The notes: generated by a model not told the origin, from the sequence alone. A stretch of DNA of 43,130 nt from Verrucomicrobiota bacterium (GCA_037139415.1 JBAXGN010000049.1:1-43130); one strand, 5' to 3'; counted from the first letter of the stretch, positions 24,495-32,112 are shown. Numbers and translations: made by a program.

Positions 24495-24963
24495 CCAAAA
24501 AAGTGCTGTAGTGGTTCCTAAAAGTCCCAAAACCATCGCCGAAACGGCCAAAAAGGGCACTCCGGGGTATATTTGGCCTCCCAGCCGTGCACCGACCTCC
24601 AAAACCTGTGCACCGACCTGCAAAACCTGTGCACCGACCTGCAAAACCTGTGCACCGACCTGCAAAACCCGTGCACCGACCTGCAAAACCCGTCCACCAA
24701 CCTGCAAAACCCGTCCACCAACCTGCAAAAACCGTGCACAGACCTGCAAAACCCGTCCACCAACCTGCAAAAACCGTCCACCAACCTGCGAAACCCGTCC
24801 ACCGACCTGCAAAAACCATCCACCGACCTGCAAAACCCGTGGACCAACCTGCAAAAACCGTGCACCGACCTCAAAAAGTGCTGTGGCGACCTCAAAAAGT
24901 GCTGTGGCGACCCATAAAAGTCCCGAAACCATAGCCAAAGAAGCTAAAAGGCGCACTTTGGAA
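24495..24963. repeat. Array 2: about 14 core 21-bp units (TGCA-phased) inside 21-bp flanking repeats
   Basis: Core units at about 24596-24880 have the form ACCTGCAAAACCTGTGCACCG, drifting to CCCGTCCACCA variants. Palindromic TGCA tetramers fall alternately 11 and 10 bp apart in intact units, one per helical turn. Both flanks hold related 21-bp segments: AAAAGTGCTGTAGTGG... at about 24500-24562, and AAAAAGTGCTGTGGCGAC twice plus a decayed copy at about 24884-24962, so the flanks form an imperfect direct repeat around the core. Long heptapeptide-repeat frames exist on both strands. Changes between units are frequently non-synonymous in each, so I do not call a gene. Confidence 0.85.
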
Positions 24964-25009
24964 GGTTTTGTGGCCACCTATCCCGCCGCCGTCCATTGCC
25001 ACAACCCCG

Positions 25010-25190
25010 TTTCAGGGGGCCCCGAAAGGATTTGGGGGCACCCCCGGAGAGTTTCTACGCCCCCTGAAAAGGTTTCGGGGGCCCCCAGAGAGTTTCAGCG
25101 GCCCCTGAAAATGTTCCGGGGCGCCCCGGAAGTATTTCTGCGTCCCCTGAAAACCTTTCGGGGAGCCCCCGGAGAGTTTGGGGGAGCCCC
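25010..25190. repeat. Array 3: nine dyads at 21-bp pitch, alternating TTTC...GAAA and GGGG...CCCC types
   Basis: Dyad centres are at 25018.5, 25039.5, 25060.5, 25081.5, 25101.5, 25122.5, 25143.5, 25164.5 and 25185.5: every step is 21 bp except one of 20. Examples are TTTCAGGGGGCCCCGAAA (25010-25027), GGGGGCACCCCC (25034-25045), TTTCAGCGGCCCCTGAAA (25093-25110) and the perfect palindrome CCGGGGCGCCCCGG (25116-25129). The first eight alternate between a TTTC/GAAA type and a G4-5/C4-5 type, giving a 42-bp super-unit. No coding reading is plausible. Confidence 0.85.
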
Positions 25191-25470
25191 GGAATATCAT
25201 TCCCAGCGCCAAGGAATCATCTTCGGCCCGCGGGAAACGGTTCCTGGCCGCCGGAATTTGGGGCAAGTGAGGCCAAAAACCAGGGGCTCGCCTGTAAATG
25301 AGCGCCCCGCCGCCTCCCGGCGGGTATCGGGACGCACCGGAATCTCCAGCCTCCTTGGGACTGCCCGGCGCGGACGGCGATCCCCCGACGCAATGGGAGG
25401 TGGGGACGAGTTTGAACCCGGTGAACGCAGGCTTGCAAGCGCAGCGACGACCGTAGCGGGTTTAGAAAGT
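25191..25470. other. Gene-free GC-rich stretch
   Basis: 280 bp between array 3 and the terminator of the minus-strand fucosidase/URO-D unit. Short open frames exist on both strands, but their composition follows the GC-rich DNA and shows no motif. A CCGCCTCCCGGCGGG imperfect hairpin at about 25308-25326 is the only structure noticed. Confidence 0.35.
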
Positions 25471-25501
25471 AAAACCCCGGAGCGATGGGTTCCGGGGTTT
25501 G
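25471..25501 (-). terminator. Rho-independent terminator of the GH29/URO-D operon
   Basis: A 10-bp perfect stem (AAACCCCGGA at 25472-25481, TCCGGGGTTT at 25491-25500) with a 9-base loop. On the minus strand it is followed by TTTTACTTTC. It lies 17 bp beyond the URO-D stop, ideal for ending that transcript. Confidence 0.8.
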
Positions 25502-25517
25502 GTTTGAGTTCCGGGGA

Positions 25518-26759
25518 TCAGCCGTTGAATTCCTGGATGGCCTCGAACATGGCGAGGATGTTTTGCGGGGGCACTTCGGGGAGGATGTTGTGTACGGTGT
25601 TGAAGACGAAGCCGCCGCCTGGCATGAAGATTTCCAACCGGCGCCGCACGTGGTCCCGGACTTCCGCCGGAGTGCCCTGGTTGATCACGGATTTGGTGTC
25701 GCACCCGCCGCCCCAGAAGCAGATGTCGTTGCCGAAGTCCGCCTTGAGCCGCTCCGGCTCCATGTCCCGGCAACTGGTTTGCACGGGGTTGATGATGTCG
25801 AAGCCCGCTTCGATGAGGTCGGGCAGGAGCGCGCGGATGGAGCCGCAGGAGTGCAGGAAGGTTTTCATGCGCGTGCGTTTGTGAATGTACGCGCAGAGCT
25901 GGGTGTGGCGCGGCTTGAAGAATTTGCGGTAGGTGGCGGGGGACATGAAGGGGCCGCCGTTGGTGCCGAGGTCGTCGCCAAAGCGCACGATGTCTGCGGT
26001 GTCGCCCACGGCGCGGCAGATTTTCGCCAGGCCGGCCAGGTGCCGTTCGAGCAGGGCATCCAGCAGGGCCTCGACGTGGTCCGGCTCGGCGATGAGGTCC
26101 ATGCAGAAGTTGTCAATGCGGCGGAGGAAGGTGCCCCATTCAAAGAGGTTGCAGCCGACGACGATCATCAGGGCGCGATCGGAGGATTGGCGCAGGGCGA
26201 GGGCGTTCTGGCGCAGGGTTTCCCAAAAGCCGGGGTCGCCGGCGTGATCCCACGGGCTGTGCACGAGGGCGGCCCAGAGGATTTTGGCCATCTGTTGGTC
26301 GAGGTCGCGGAAGTCATCCGGGTAGCCGTCCACGTACGGGAAGCAGCTTTGGTCAAAGAAGGTGCCGCCCGCCGGCATGTGGGCGATGTCGGTGCCGTCG
26401 GCCAGGCGCGCGATGACCGAGCCGTCCGGCTGGACTTCGGGATGAAACCATTTGGGGTATTGCGCGGGCTGGCCATCAGCGAGGGTGACGTTGTACCAAT
26501 CGGCATCGCGGGTGTTGAAGGTGCGGCCGATGTCCAGGACGTCCACGCCGAGGCGCTGCAAGACTTCTTCCTCCGGCTGGGCGAGTTGTTGCACGACGTC
26601 GTAAAGGCGGGTCTGCCCGGTGTGGATGCCCAGGTGGCGTTTGAGGTTGCCATAGGCGATGGCGGAGATGCCGGAGCTGGGGGTGGCGCCCAAATCCACC
26701 GGCACCCGGTCCGGCTGGCGATGTTCGACGGCGGCCAGGATGCGTTCGCGTGAGGTCAT
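25518..26759 (-). CDS. URO-D/MtaA-superfamily protein (uroporphyrinogen decarboxylase-like), not HemE
   Basis: 413 residues. ATG 26759 follows the upstream gene's TAA after 2 bp and begins MTSRERILAAVEHRQPDRVP, the usual start of COG0407 proteins. Other family blocks are DDLGTNGGPFMSPATYRKFF, FLHSCGSIRALLPDLIEAGF, INPVQTSCRDMEPERLK and FWGGGCDTKSVINQGTPAEV. The HemE substrate motif (RQAGR near the N-terminus) is missing, and the protein is longer than HemE (~350), so heme synthesis is unlikely. Relatives include corrinoid methyltransferases, where His/Cys residues such as those in HSCGS may bind zinc. Here it is translationally linked to a secreted fucosidase. The substrate is unknown. Confidence 0.85.
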   Translation of the reverse strand: MTSRERILAAVEHRQPDRVPVDLGATPSSGISAIAYGNLKRHLGIHTGQTRLYDVVQQLAQPEEEVLQRLGVDVLDIGRTFNTRDADWYNVTLADGQPAQYPKWFHPEVQPDGSVIARLADGTDIAHMPAGGTFFDQSCFPYVDGYPDDFRDLDQQMAKILWAALVHSPWDHAGDPGFWETLRQNALALRQSSDRALMIVVGCNLFEWGTFLRRIDNFCMDLIAEPDHVEALLDALLERHLAGLAKICRAVGDTADIVRFGDDLGTNGGPFMSPATYRKFFKPRHTQLCAYIHKRTRMKTFLHSCGSIRALLPDLIEAGFDIINPVQTSCRDMEPERLKADFGNDICFWGGGCDTKSVINQGTPAEVRDHVRRRLEIFMPGGGFVFNTVHNILPEVPPQNILAMFEAIQEFNG

Positions 26760-26761
26760 GG

Positions 26762-28531
26762 TTATTTCTCCAGCAGTTCGATTTCGGAAAGGGTGGGGCC
26801 GTTTTTGGCTTCCAGGATGTTCAGGCGGAATTCCTGCGCGGTGACGGGCGGGAAGCTCTGGATGAGTTTGGCGCCGATGGTGGTGCCGGTGGTGAGCGTC
26901 TTCCAATCGCCCTCCGCGCGGTATTGGAACTCGAACTTTTGCACGCGGTTGGTGTAGCTCTCCGCTTCGCTGAGGCGCACTTTGCTGACGGTGCGGGGTT
27001 TGCCGAAGTCGGCGGCGATCCAGCCGGCGCGCATGTCAACGTCGGAGGCCCAGCGGGTGTGCGGGTCGTTGTCGAAGGCATTCTCCGGCCCGTACTGATC
27101 TTTTTGGTTCCTGTACACGTTGGAGGCGGTGGCTTTGACTTCGGCGGCGAAGGTGTTCTTGATGGCCGGCACTTCCATGACTGAGCCGTCCGCGACGAGC
27201 TTGATGATAGTGTCAATTTCCTTGCGGCCCGCCGGCGGCACGGTGACGGTGAGTTTGTCGCCGTCCTGTTGCACCGTGGCCGTCCCGCCACCGAGCACCG
27301 CGGCCGAGGTCACCTTGAGCGGCAGGTTGGGCAGGGTGATACTGTCACCCTCCCAGCGCATCACGTGCAGGTAAATGACATTGCCCTTGCGGGTGCTGGC
27401 CACGGTTTTGGCGGGTTTCCACGGGCCGCCGCGCGTGCCGTAAATGCTCTGGCCGTATTGGGCGAGCCAGGCGCCCATTTCCTTGAGGCGCTCGACCTGG
27501 CGTTTCTCGATGACGCCATCGGGCGTCGGCCCGACGTTGAAGAGCAGGTTGCCGTCGCCGCCCGCGCAGAGCACGAGGGTTTGCAGGCATTGCTCGAGCG
27601 TCTTCATGGTGTCGTCGGGCTTCCAGGCCCATTGATGGCAGATGGTCATGCAGGTTTCCCAGGGGCGCGAGTCCTGGTATTTGCCGACGCGTTGCTCGGG
27701 GGTGTCGAAGTCGCCGGGCGCGCCGGTGCGGTTGTTGATCACGATGTCCGGTTGCAGGGAGCGCACGTAATCCACGACGCCCTGGCCGCGCGTGCGGTCG
27801 AACTCCATGGGCACATCGAACCACAGGGTGCAGAGCGGGCCGTACTGGGTGATCAGTTCCTTGACCTGGGCGCGCAAGTATTGTTCGTAGCGATCCAGGT
27901 TATGCGTCTCGCGGCGGACTTTGCCGCCGGGGCTGGTGCGGGGGAAATCGGGATGATACCAGTCGCACGTGGAATAGTACGTGCCGAACGCCAGCTTGTT
28001 TTTCCGGGCAGCCTGCGCCAGTTCCTTGACGACGTCGCGGCCAAAGGGGGAGCGCATGATGTTGTGGTCGGTCTGCTTGGTATCGAACATGCAGAAGCCG
28101 TCATGGTGCTTGGTGGTGAACACCACGTATTTCATGCCGGCCTCGCGGGCGACCTGCATCCATTCGTCGGCATTGTAGTTGGTGGGGTTGAACTGCTTGT
28201 AGAGGTTGTCGTATTCCTCGATCGGCACCTGCGCGCCGCGCGACCAGCCAATCTCCGTGCCCTTGATGGCGACCGGCCCCCAATGGATGAACATGCCAAA
28301 GCGCCACGCCTGCCAGTTGGCAATCGCCTTCGCGGTCTCGATCGAAGTGGCTGGGGTAGCTGGGGTGGCTGGAGTGGCCAGCGTAACTGGTGGCACGGTG
28401 GCTGCACCCGGCTGCAAGCCGCGGCAGCCGGCGACCAGCAGGGCAAGGAGGAACGCCAGGGTTAAGAACATGGATTGCACCGACGGCCAGGAAGGCAGCA
28501 CGGCGACTATTCGCTTATAGCATGATTTCAT
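26762..28531 (-). CDS. Lipoprotein alpha-L-fucosidase, GH29 (2), with C-terminal discoidin domain
   Basis: 589 residues. ATG 28531 is preferred over TTG 28543. A lipobox (LLALLVAG|C) predicts a lipid-anchored protein, followed by a short Pro/Ala/Thr linker with PATPATPAT. GH29 motifs are WRFGMFIHWGPVA, YVVFTTKHHDGFCMF, TYYSTCDWYHPDF and the nucleophile segment TLWFDVPMEFD (Asp239), then WETCMTICHQWAW and GNLLFNVGPTPDG. A beta-sandwich (about 375-450) and an F5/8 type C (discoidin) domain (about 455-589: NAFDNDPHTRWASD, GWIAADFGKPRTVSKVRL) follow, the latter probably carbohydrate-binding. It is only distantly similar to fucosidase 1. It is first in an operon with the URO-D gene and divergent from the symporter. 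Confidence 0.93.
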   Translation of the reverse strand: MKSCYKRIVAVLPSWPSVQSMFLTLAFLLALLVAGCRGLQPGAATVPPVTLATPATPATPATSIETAKAIANWQAWRFGMFIHWGPVAIKGTEIGWSRGAQVPIEEYDNLYKQFNPTNYNADEWMQVAREAGMKYVVFTTKHHDGFCMFDTKQTDHNIMRSPFGRDVVKELAQAARKNKLAFGTYYSTCDWYHPDFPRTSPGGKVRRETHNLDRYEQYLRAQVKELITQYGPLCTLWFDVPMEFDRTRGQGVVDYVRSLQPDIVINNRTGAPGDFDTPEQRVGKYQDSRPWETCMTICHQWAWKPDDTMKTLEQCLQTLVLCAGGDGNLLFNVGPTPDGVIEKRQVERLKEMGAWLAQYGQSIYGTRGGPWKPAKTVASTRKGNVIYLHVMRWEGDSITLPNLPLKVTSAAVLGGGTATVQQDGDKLTVTVPPAGRKEIDTIIKLVADGSVMEVPAIKNTFAAEVKATASNVYRNQKDQYGPENAFDNDPHTRWASDVDMRAGWIAADFGKPRTVSKVRLSEAESYTNRVQKFEFQYRAEGDWKTLTTGTTIGAKLIQSFPPVTAQEFRLNILEAKNGPTLSEIELLEK

Positions 28532-28595
28532 GAGTTCATTCAAACAGACCGACTAGGATTTGTCATTGAGGTTTTCCATATATTAATTATGGTTT

Positions 28596-28630
28596 TTGAC
28601 ATTGACACGATTCCATGAAATCGGGAAAAT
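28596..28630 (+). promoter_or_regulatory. Candidate sigma-70-type promoter of the symporter gene
   Basis: TTGACA at 28602-28607 (a second overlapping TTGACA at 28596-28601), a 17-bp spacer and GAAAAT at 28625-28630 (4 of 6 to TATAAT). It lies in the A/T-rich 147-bp region between the divergent fucosidase 2 and symporter genes, about 49 bp before the symporter ATG. Confidence 0.4.
28609..28622. promoter_or_regulatory. Operator-like dyad within the promoter spacer
   Basis: GATTCCATGAAATC is symmetric at 12 of 14 positions and sits between the proposed -35 and -10 elements. A half-site GATTTCATG recurs at 28524-28532, over the fucosidase 2 start codon. A repressor bound here could control both divergent genes. 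The regulator encoded at 30.6 kb is the obvious but untested candidate. Confidence 0.35.
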
Positions 28631-28678
28631 TATGCAAAGTCAGACCGTAAAAAAGCGACATAACGATCATCTTATACC

Positions 28679-30553
28679 ATGAAAAACATCGGCATTATTG
28701 ACCTGATCATCATTGTGCTCTACCTCGGCGGCATCGTCGGCGCGGGGGTGTGGGTGGGGTTAAGGAAACGCAAGGGGAGCGAGGCGGGCAGCTATTTCCT
28801 GGCGGGCAACACGCTGGGCTGGCCGTCCATCGGGCTGGCGCTGTTCGCCACCAATATCTCCTGCCTGCACCTGGTGAGTTTGGCGCAGGCGGGGTATGAC
28901 TCGGGGCTGCTGATGGGCAACTTTGAATGGCTGGCCGCCTATACGCTGATTGTGTTGAGCCTGATCTTCGTGCCGTTCTACATGCGGGCCAAGATTTCGA
29001 CGCTGCCGGACTTTCTGGAAAAGCGTTATTGCTCGCAATGCCGCGATTGGCTGGCGGGGGTGTCCATGGTGACGGCGATCATTTTCAACATCGCGTTTCC
29101 GCTCTCCACCGGCTGGCTGGTGTTGCACGGGGTGTTCGGGATTGATAAGTGGGTGTGCATCGTGACCCTGACCACGTTGACCGCGATCTACACCATTCTG
29201 GGCGGGCTTTCGGCGGTGGTGCTCACTGAGACGATTCAGGCGGTCATCCTCTTGCTCGGTTCGATCATCATCACCGGCCTGGCATACGTGAAAGTGGGCG
29301 GCTGGGATGGCATGGTCTCCCAACTGCAAACCGGCAATGATATGACCAAACTATCCATGCTGCGGTCTTCGGCGGTGGAGCCCAGCCTGCCTTGGTACGC
29401 GGTGCTGCTCGGCTATCCAGCCCTGAGCATTTGGTATTGGTGCGCCGATCAAACGATTGTGCAGCGCGTGCTGGGGGCGAAGGACGAGAACCACGCGCGC
29501 ACCGGCCCGTTGTTCTGCGGGTTGATCAAAATCTTTCCCGTGTTCGTGTTCATCCTGCCCGGCCTGATGTTCCTGACAATGATTCAGGGCGGAAAACTGG
29601 ATGGGTTGGTCCAACTGCGCGTGCGCAGCGAGGCGGTCGCCGATGCCGGCAAGGGTTCCGGTAAACAATATCAGCTCGAACTGAGCGGCGGATCGCTGGG
29701 CGGCCAGGTCCGCAAGATTACCTATGCGGAAGGGCAGCCGGCGCTGGATTTGACCAAGGAACTGGCCAATGGCGGCAAACCGATCACCCTGATGACCGGG
29801 TTGGAGGAAAAGAAATTGAACCTGCCCGCCAACGTCACGGTGATGACCTCCAAGGAAACCTACGGGCTGATGATCAAGAACCTGATGCCGGTGGGATTGT
29901 TCGGGGTGATGGCGGCGGCGCTGATGGCGGCGTTGATGGGCAACCTGGCCAGCGCCTCGAATTCGATTGCAACGTTGTTCAGCTATGACCTGTACCGGCG
30001 CTTCAGTCCGGCGACACCGGAGCATCGGCTGGTGTTGATCGGGCGGGTGGCGTCGCTGGCGGCGTTCCTGCTGGGGATCGGGCTGGTGCCGTTGCTGGAT
30101 AATTACAAGAGCATCTTTGCCGGCATCAACGACATCATCGCCCATATCGCGCCGCCGATATCGTGCGTGTTTGCCGTGGGCGTTTTCTGGCCGCGCGCCT
30201 CCGCCTTTAGCGCCAAGTGGACCATGTGGGTGGGATCTCTGACCGGGGCGACGGTGTTTACGCTCAAGACGCTGCATGTGTGGAAGCCGGAAACCTTCGG
30301 GTTTATTCCGGCGTTCTTCTATGAAACGCCGTTCATGCTCATGGCGTTTTACCTGCTCTGCTTCTGCATTGGGCTGCAAATCACGCTGACTTTGCTGCGT
30401 CCGAAAGCGGCTGGGGAAGACCCGCAGAAACTGTATTGGGAACATCCGCTGGATTCCCTCAAATCGCCCGGCTGGCCTGGTTTAGCCAACTATAAATTTT
30501 TGGCGGCAATGGTGTTTGTGGCGATGACGGTGCTGTATTACATATTCAGATAA
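28679..30553 (+). CDS. Sodium:solute symporter (SSS family) with a soluble insertion
   Basis: A 624-residue polytopic inner-membrane transporter of the LeuT-fold SSS family (SGLT-like). The first helix region is IIDLIIIVLYLGGIVGAGVW, then SYFLAGNTLGWPSIGLALFATNIS, the family signature, GYDSGLLMGNFEW, YTILGGLSAVVLTETIQ and WYWCADQTIVQRVLGAKDENHAR. About 13-14 membrane spans are predicted. Between the spans ending PGLMFLTMI and MKNLMPVGLFGVMAAALMAALMGN-like helices lies a ~85-residue hydrophilic segment (about 307-392) not usual for the family. Located beside fucosidase 2, it probably imports a released sugar such as fucose, but specificity is not readable. Confidence 0.9.
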   Translation: MKNIGIIDLIIIVLYLGGIVGAGVWVGLRKRKGSEAGSYFLAGNTLGWPSIGLALFATNISCLHLVSLAQAGYDSGLLMGNFEWLAAYTLIVLSLIFVPFYMRAKISTLPDFLEKRYCSQCRDWLAGVSMVTAIIFNIAFPLSTGWLVLHGVFGIDKWVCIVTLTTLTAIYTILGGLSAVVLTETIQAVILLLGSIIITGLAYVKVGGWDGMVSQLQTGNDMTKLSMLRSSAVEPSLPWYAVLLGYPALSIWYWCADQTIVQRVLGAKDENHARTGPLFCGLIKIFPVFVFILPGLMFLTMIQGGKLDGLVQLRVRSEAVADAGKGSGKQYQLELSGGSLGGQVRKITYAEGQPALDLTKELANGGKPITLMTGLEEKKLNLPANVTVMTSKETYGLMIKNLMPVGLFGVMAAALMAALMGNLASASNSIATLFSYDLYRRFSPATPEHRLVLIGRVASLAAFLLGIGLVPLLDNYKSIFAGINDIIAHIAPPISCVFAVGVFWPRASAFSAKWTMWVGSLTGATVFTLKTLHVWKPETFGFIPAFFYETPFMLMAFYLLCFCIGLQITLTLLRPKAAGEDPQKLYWEHPLDSLKSPGWPGLANYKFLAAMVFVAMTVLYYIFR

Positions 30554-30599
30554 GCCTGGCTGTGCAGGTATCCGCAGCGGGACTTTAGTCGGCATTATC

Positions 30600-31979
30600 A
30601 TGGCTGAAAAATCATCCTCCAACCACCGTAGCCAACGGCCCCCGGCTCAGGCGTCCTGTGTACTTAAAACGCCCTTGCCGCGTAGTCGTCGGAGTAATGG
30701 GGTTGGAAATTCAGAAATCCGAAATCCGAAATCCGAAATCTCTGGATCCCGTCTCCTTACCTCGACGGCTACGAAGAAATCCAAGGCCGTTTCAAGATGC
30801 CCCCACTCGATTCCCAGAGTGGCGTTGTTGGTGGAATCCGCGCGGGCTTATGGCCGGGGCTTGTTGCAGGGGATTGCCCATTATGTGCGCGATCATGCCC
30901 CGTGGTCCATGGATTACCAGGAACGCGAACTGAACGATCCGCCGCCGTCGTGGCTGGCGCGCTGGCAGGGGGATGGCATCATTGCGCGTGTGGAGACGCC
31001 GGCGATGGCGCAGGCCATCAAACGCTTGCGGGTGCCAGCGGTGGATTTGATCTATTGCCTGCCCGGGCTCGACATGCCCAGTGTGCGCACGGATGAACCG
31101 GCGGTGATCCGCATGGTGATGGAATATTGGCAGCAACGGGGTTTTCGCCAGGTGGCCTATTGCGGGTTCGACGGACTGTATTATTCCGAGTTGCGCAAGA
31201 AACTCTATCAGCAGGCGGCGGCCAAAGCTGGGATGACCTGCCACCTTTATCATGCGCCTCACCGTCTCGCGCACGCCTTGACCCGGCGCATGGAACAGGA
31301 AGGTATGGCGCAGGCCGCGCATCTGGGCCGGTGGTTGCGCAGCTTGCCCAAGCCCATCGCTTTGCTCGCTTGCAACGATGTTCGCGCGCAGCAGGTCTTG
31401 AGCGTCTGCCGCAGCGAAGGAATCAGCGTGCCGGATGAGATTGCGGTCCTGGGGATAGATAACGATGAAGTGCTGTGCGATCTGTGCGATCCGCCGCTAT
31501 CGAGCGTGTTGCTGAATGCCCGGCAGATCGGCTATGAGGCTGCCCGGCTGCTGGAGGGCATGATGCGCCACCGGAAGCCCCCCGCCAAACCGATTTACCT
31601 AGGGCCAGTCAAAATCATCACCCGCCGCTCGACGGATGTGCTGGCGATTGACGACCCCCAGGTGGCCGCGATCCTCCGCCTGATTCGCGAGCGGGCGTGC
31701 GAGGGGTTGAAGGTCGAGGAACTGATCCGCTCCGTGCCGGTGTCACGCACGTTGCTGGAACGCCGTTTCACACGCCACGTTGGACGCTCCCTGAAACAGG
31801 AAATCTTGCGGGTGCAAATCGAGCGCGCCAAGACGCTGCTGCACGAAACGGACTTCAGCATCAGCGCGGTGGCGGAGCAATGCGGCTTCAAGTATGTGGA
31901 GTACTTCAACGGCCTCTTCCACGAACGCGTGGGGCAGACCCCGCGCCGCTACCGGCAACAGCGGCAGGCGGGTGCTTGA
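30600..31979 (+). CDS. XylR-type transcriptional regulator: LacI-like sugar-binding domain plus AraC HTH
   Basis: Up to 459 residues. The ligand domain (about 72-340) begins PRVALLVESARAYGRGLLQGI, characteristic of XylR-like regulators, and includes LLACNDVRAQQVLSVC and VPDEIAVLGIDND. The C-terminal AraC/XylS DNA-binding domain (about 354-455) has two helix-turn-helix units (LKVEELIRSVPVSRTLLERRF and FSISAVAEQCGFKYVEYFNGLF) and the end motif GQTPRRYR. It probably senses a sugar released by the nearby glycosidases and controls the fucosidase 2/symporter region. The first ~70 residues are low-information and include a dispersed repeat; ATG 30600 is the only ATG, but GTG 30819 would start directly at the domain. 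Confidence 0.88.
   Translation: MAEKSSSNHRSQRPPAQASCVLKTPLPRSRRSNGVGNSEIRNPKSEISGSRLLTSTATKKSKAVSRCPHSIPRVALLVESARAYGRGLLQGIAHYVRDHAPWSMDYQERELNDPPPSWLARWQGDGIIARVETPAMAQAIKRLRVPAVDLIYCLPGLDMPSVRTDEPAVIRMVMEYWQQRGFRQVAYCGFDGLYYSELRKKLYQQAAAKAGMTCHLYHAPHRLAHALTRRMEQEGMAQAAHLGRWLRSLPKPIALLACNDVRAQQVLSVCRSEGISVPDEIAVLGIDNDEVLCDLCDPPLSSVLLNARQIGYEAARLLEGMMRHRKPPAKPIYLGPVKIITRRSTDVLAIDDPQVAAILRLIRERACEGLKVEELIRSVPVSRTLLERRFTRHVGRSLKQEILRVQIERAKTLLHETDFSISAVAEQCGFKYVEYFNGLFHERVGQTPRRYRQQRQAGA
30714..30773. repeat. Dispersed element A, full copy inside the 5' end of the regulator frame
   Basis: AATCCGA heptamers (30714-30740), an 8-bp spacer, then the CCGTC/GACGG hairpin core (30749-30773). It has the same architecture and 60-bp length as 6278-6337. 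Translated in the regulator's frame it gives NSEIRNPKSEIS and RLLTSTAT, the same reading frame as in the lptC-lptA gene. Confidence 0.75.
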
Positions 31980-32072
31980 ACGCAAAATCCGCAGCCCGAA
32001 AACCGAGTGCCGAAACATAGGCGGGAAGCCGCCAAAAAATCACCGAAAACACCTTGCAGTTATTTTTTAATC

Positions 32073-32088
32073 TGGCACGTTAATAGCA
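32073..32088 (+). promoter_or_regulatory. Candidate sigma-54 (RpoN) promoter of the giant repeat-protein gene
   Basis: TGGCACGTTAATAGCA matches the -24/-12 consensus TGGCACG-N4-TTGCA with one mismatch and exact GG-to-GC spacing. The predicted transcript start is near 32099, where an inverted repeat GTGACAGGTCAC (32099-32110) lies. No bEBP gene or rpoN is in the window. Confidence 0.5.
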
Positions 32089-32112
32089 CGCTTTGTTGGT
32101 GACAGGTCACAG

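Noticed and set aside
24372-24977. Minus-strand ~200-residue frame with a heptad repeat (VGARVLQ-like) resembling a coiled coil
   Set aside because: The repeat arises from the 21-bp DNA array. Open frames occur on both strands and in other frames, unit differences are freely non-synonymous, and the C-terminal part runs into two stops.
24469-25884. Plus-strand ~470-residue frame across arrays 2 and 3 and into the URO-D gene
   Set aside because: It spans repeats, a terminator and the antisense of a well-supported gene. It has no domain and no plausible start.
25518-26759. HemE (uroporphyrinogen decarboxylase of heme synthesis)
   Set aside because: It lacks the N-terminal RQAGR-type substrate motif, is longer than HemE and sits in a glycosidase operon.
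25485-28465. Two long plus-strand frames opposite the URO-D and fucosidase 2 genes
   Set aside because: Val/Gly/Ala-rich shadow translations without motifs. The minus-strand genes are unambiguous.
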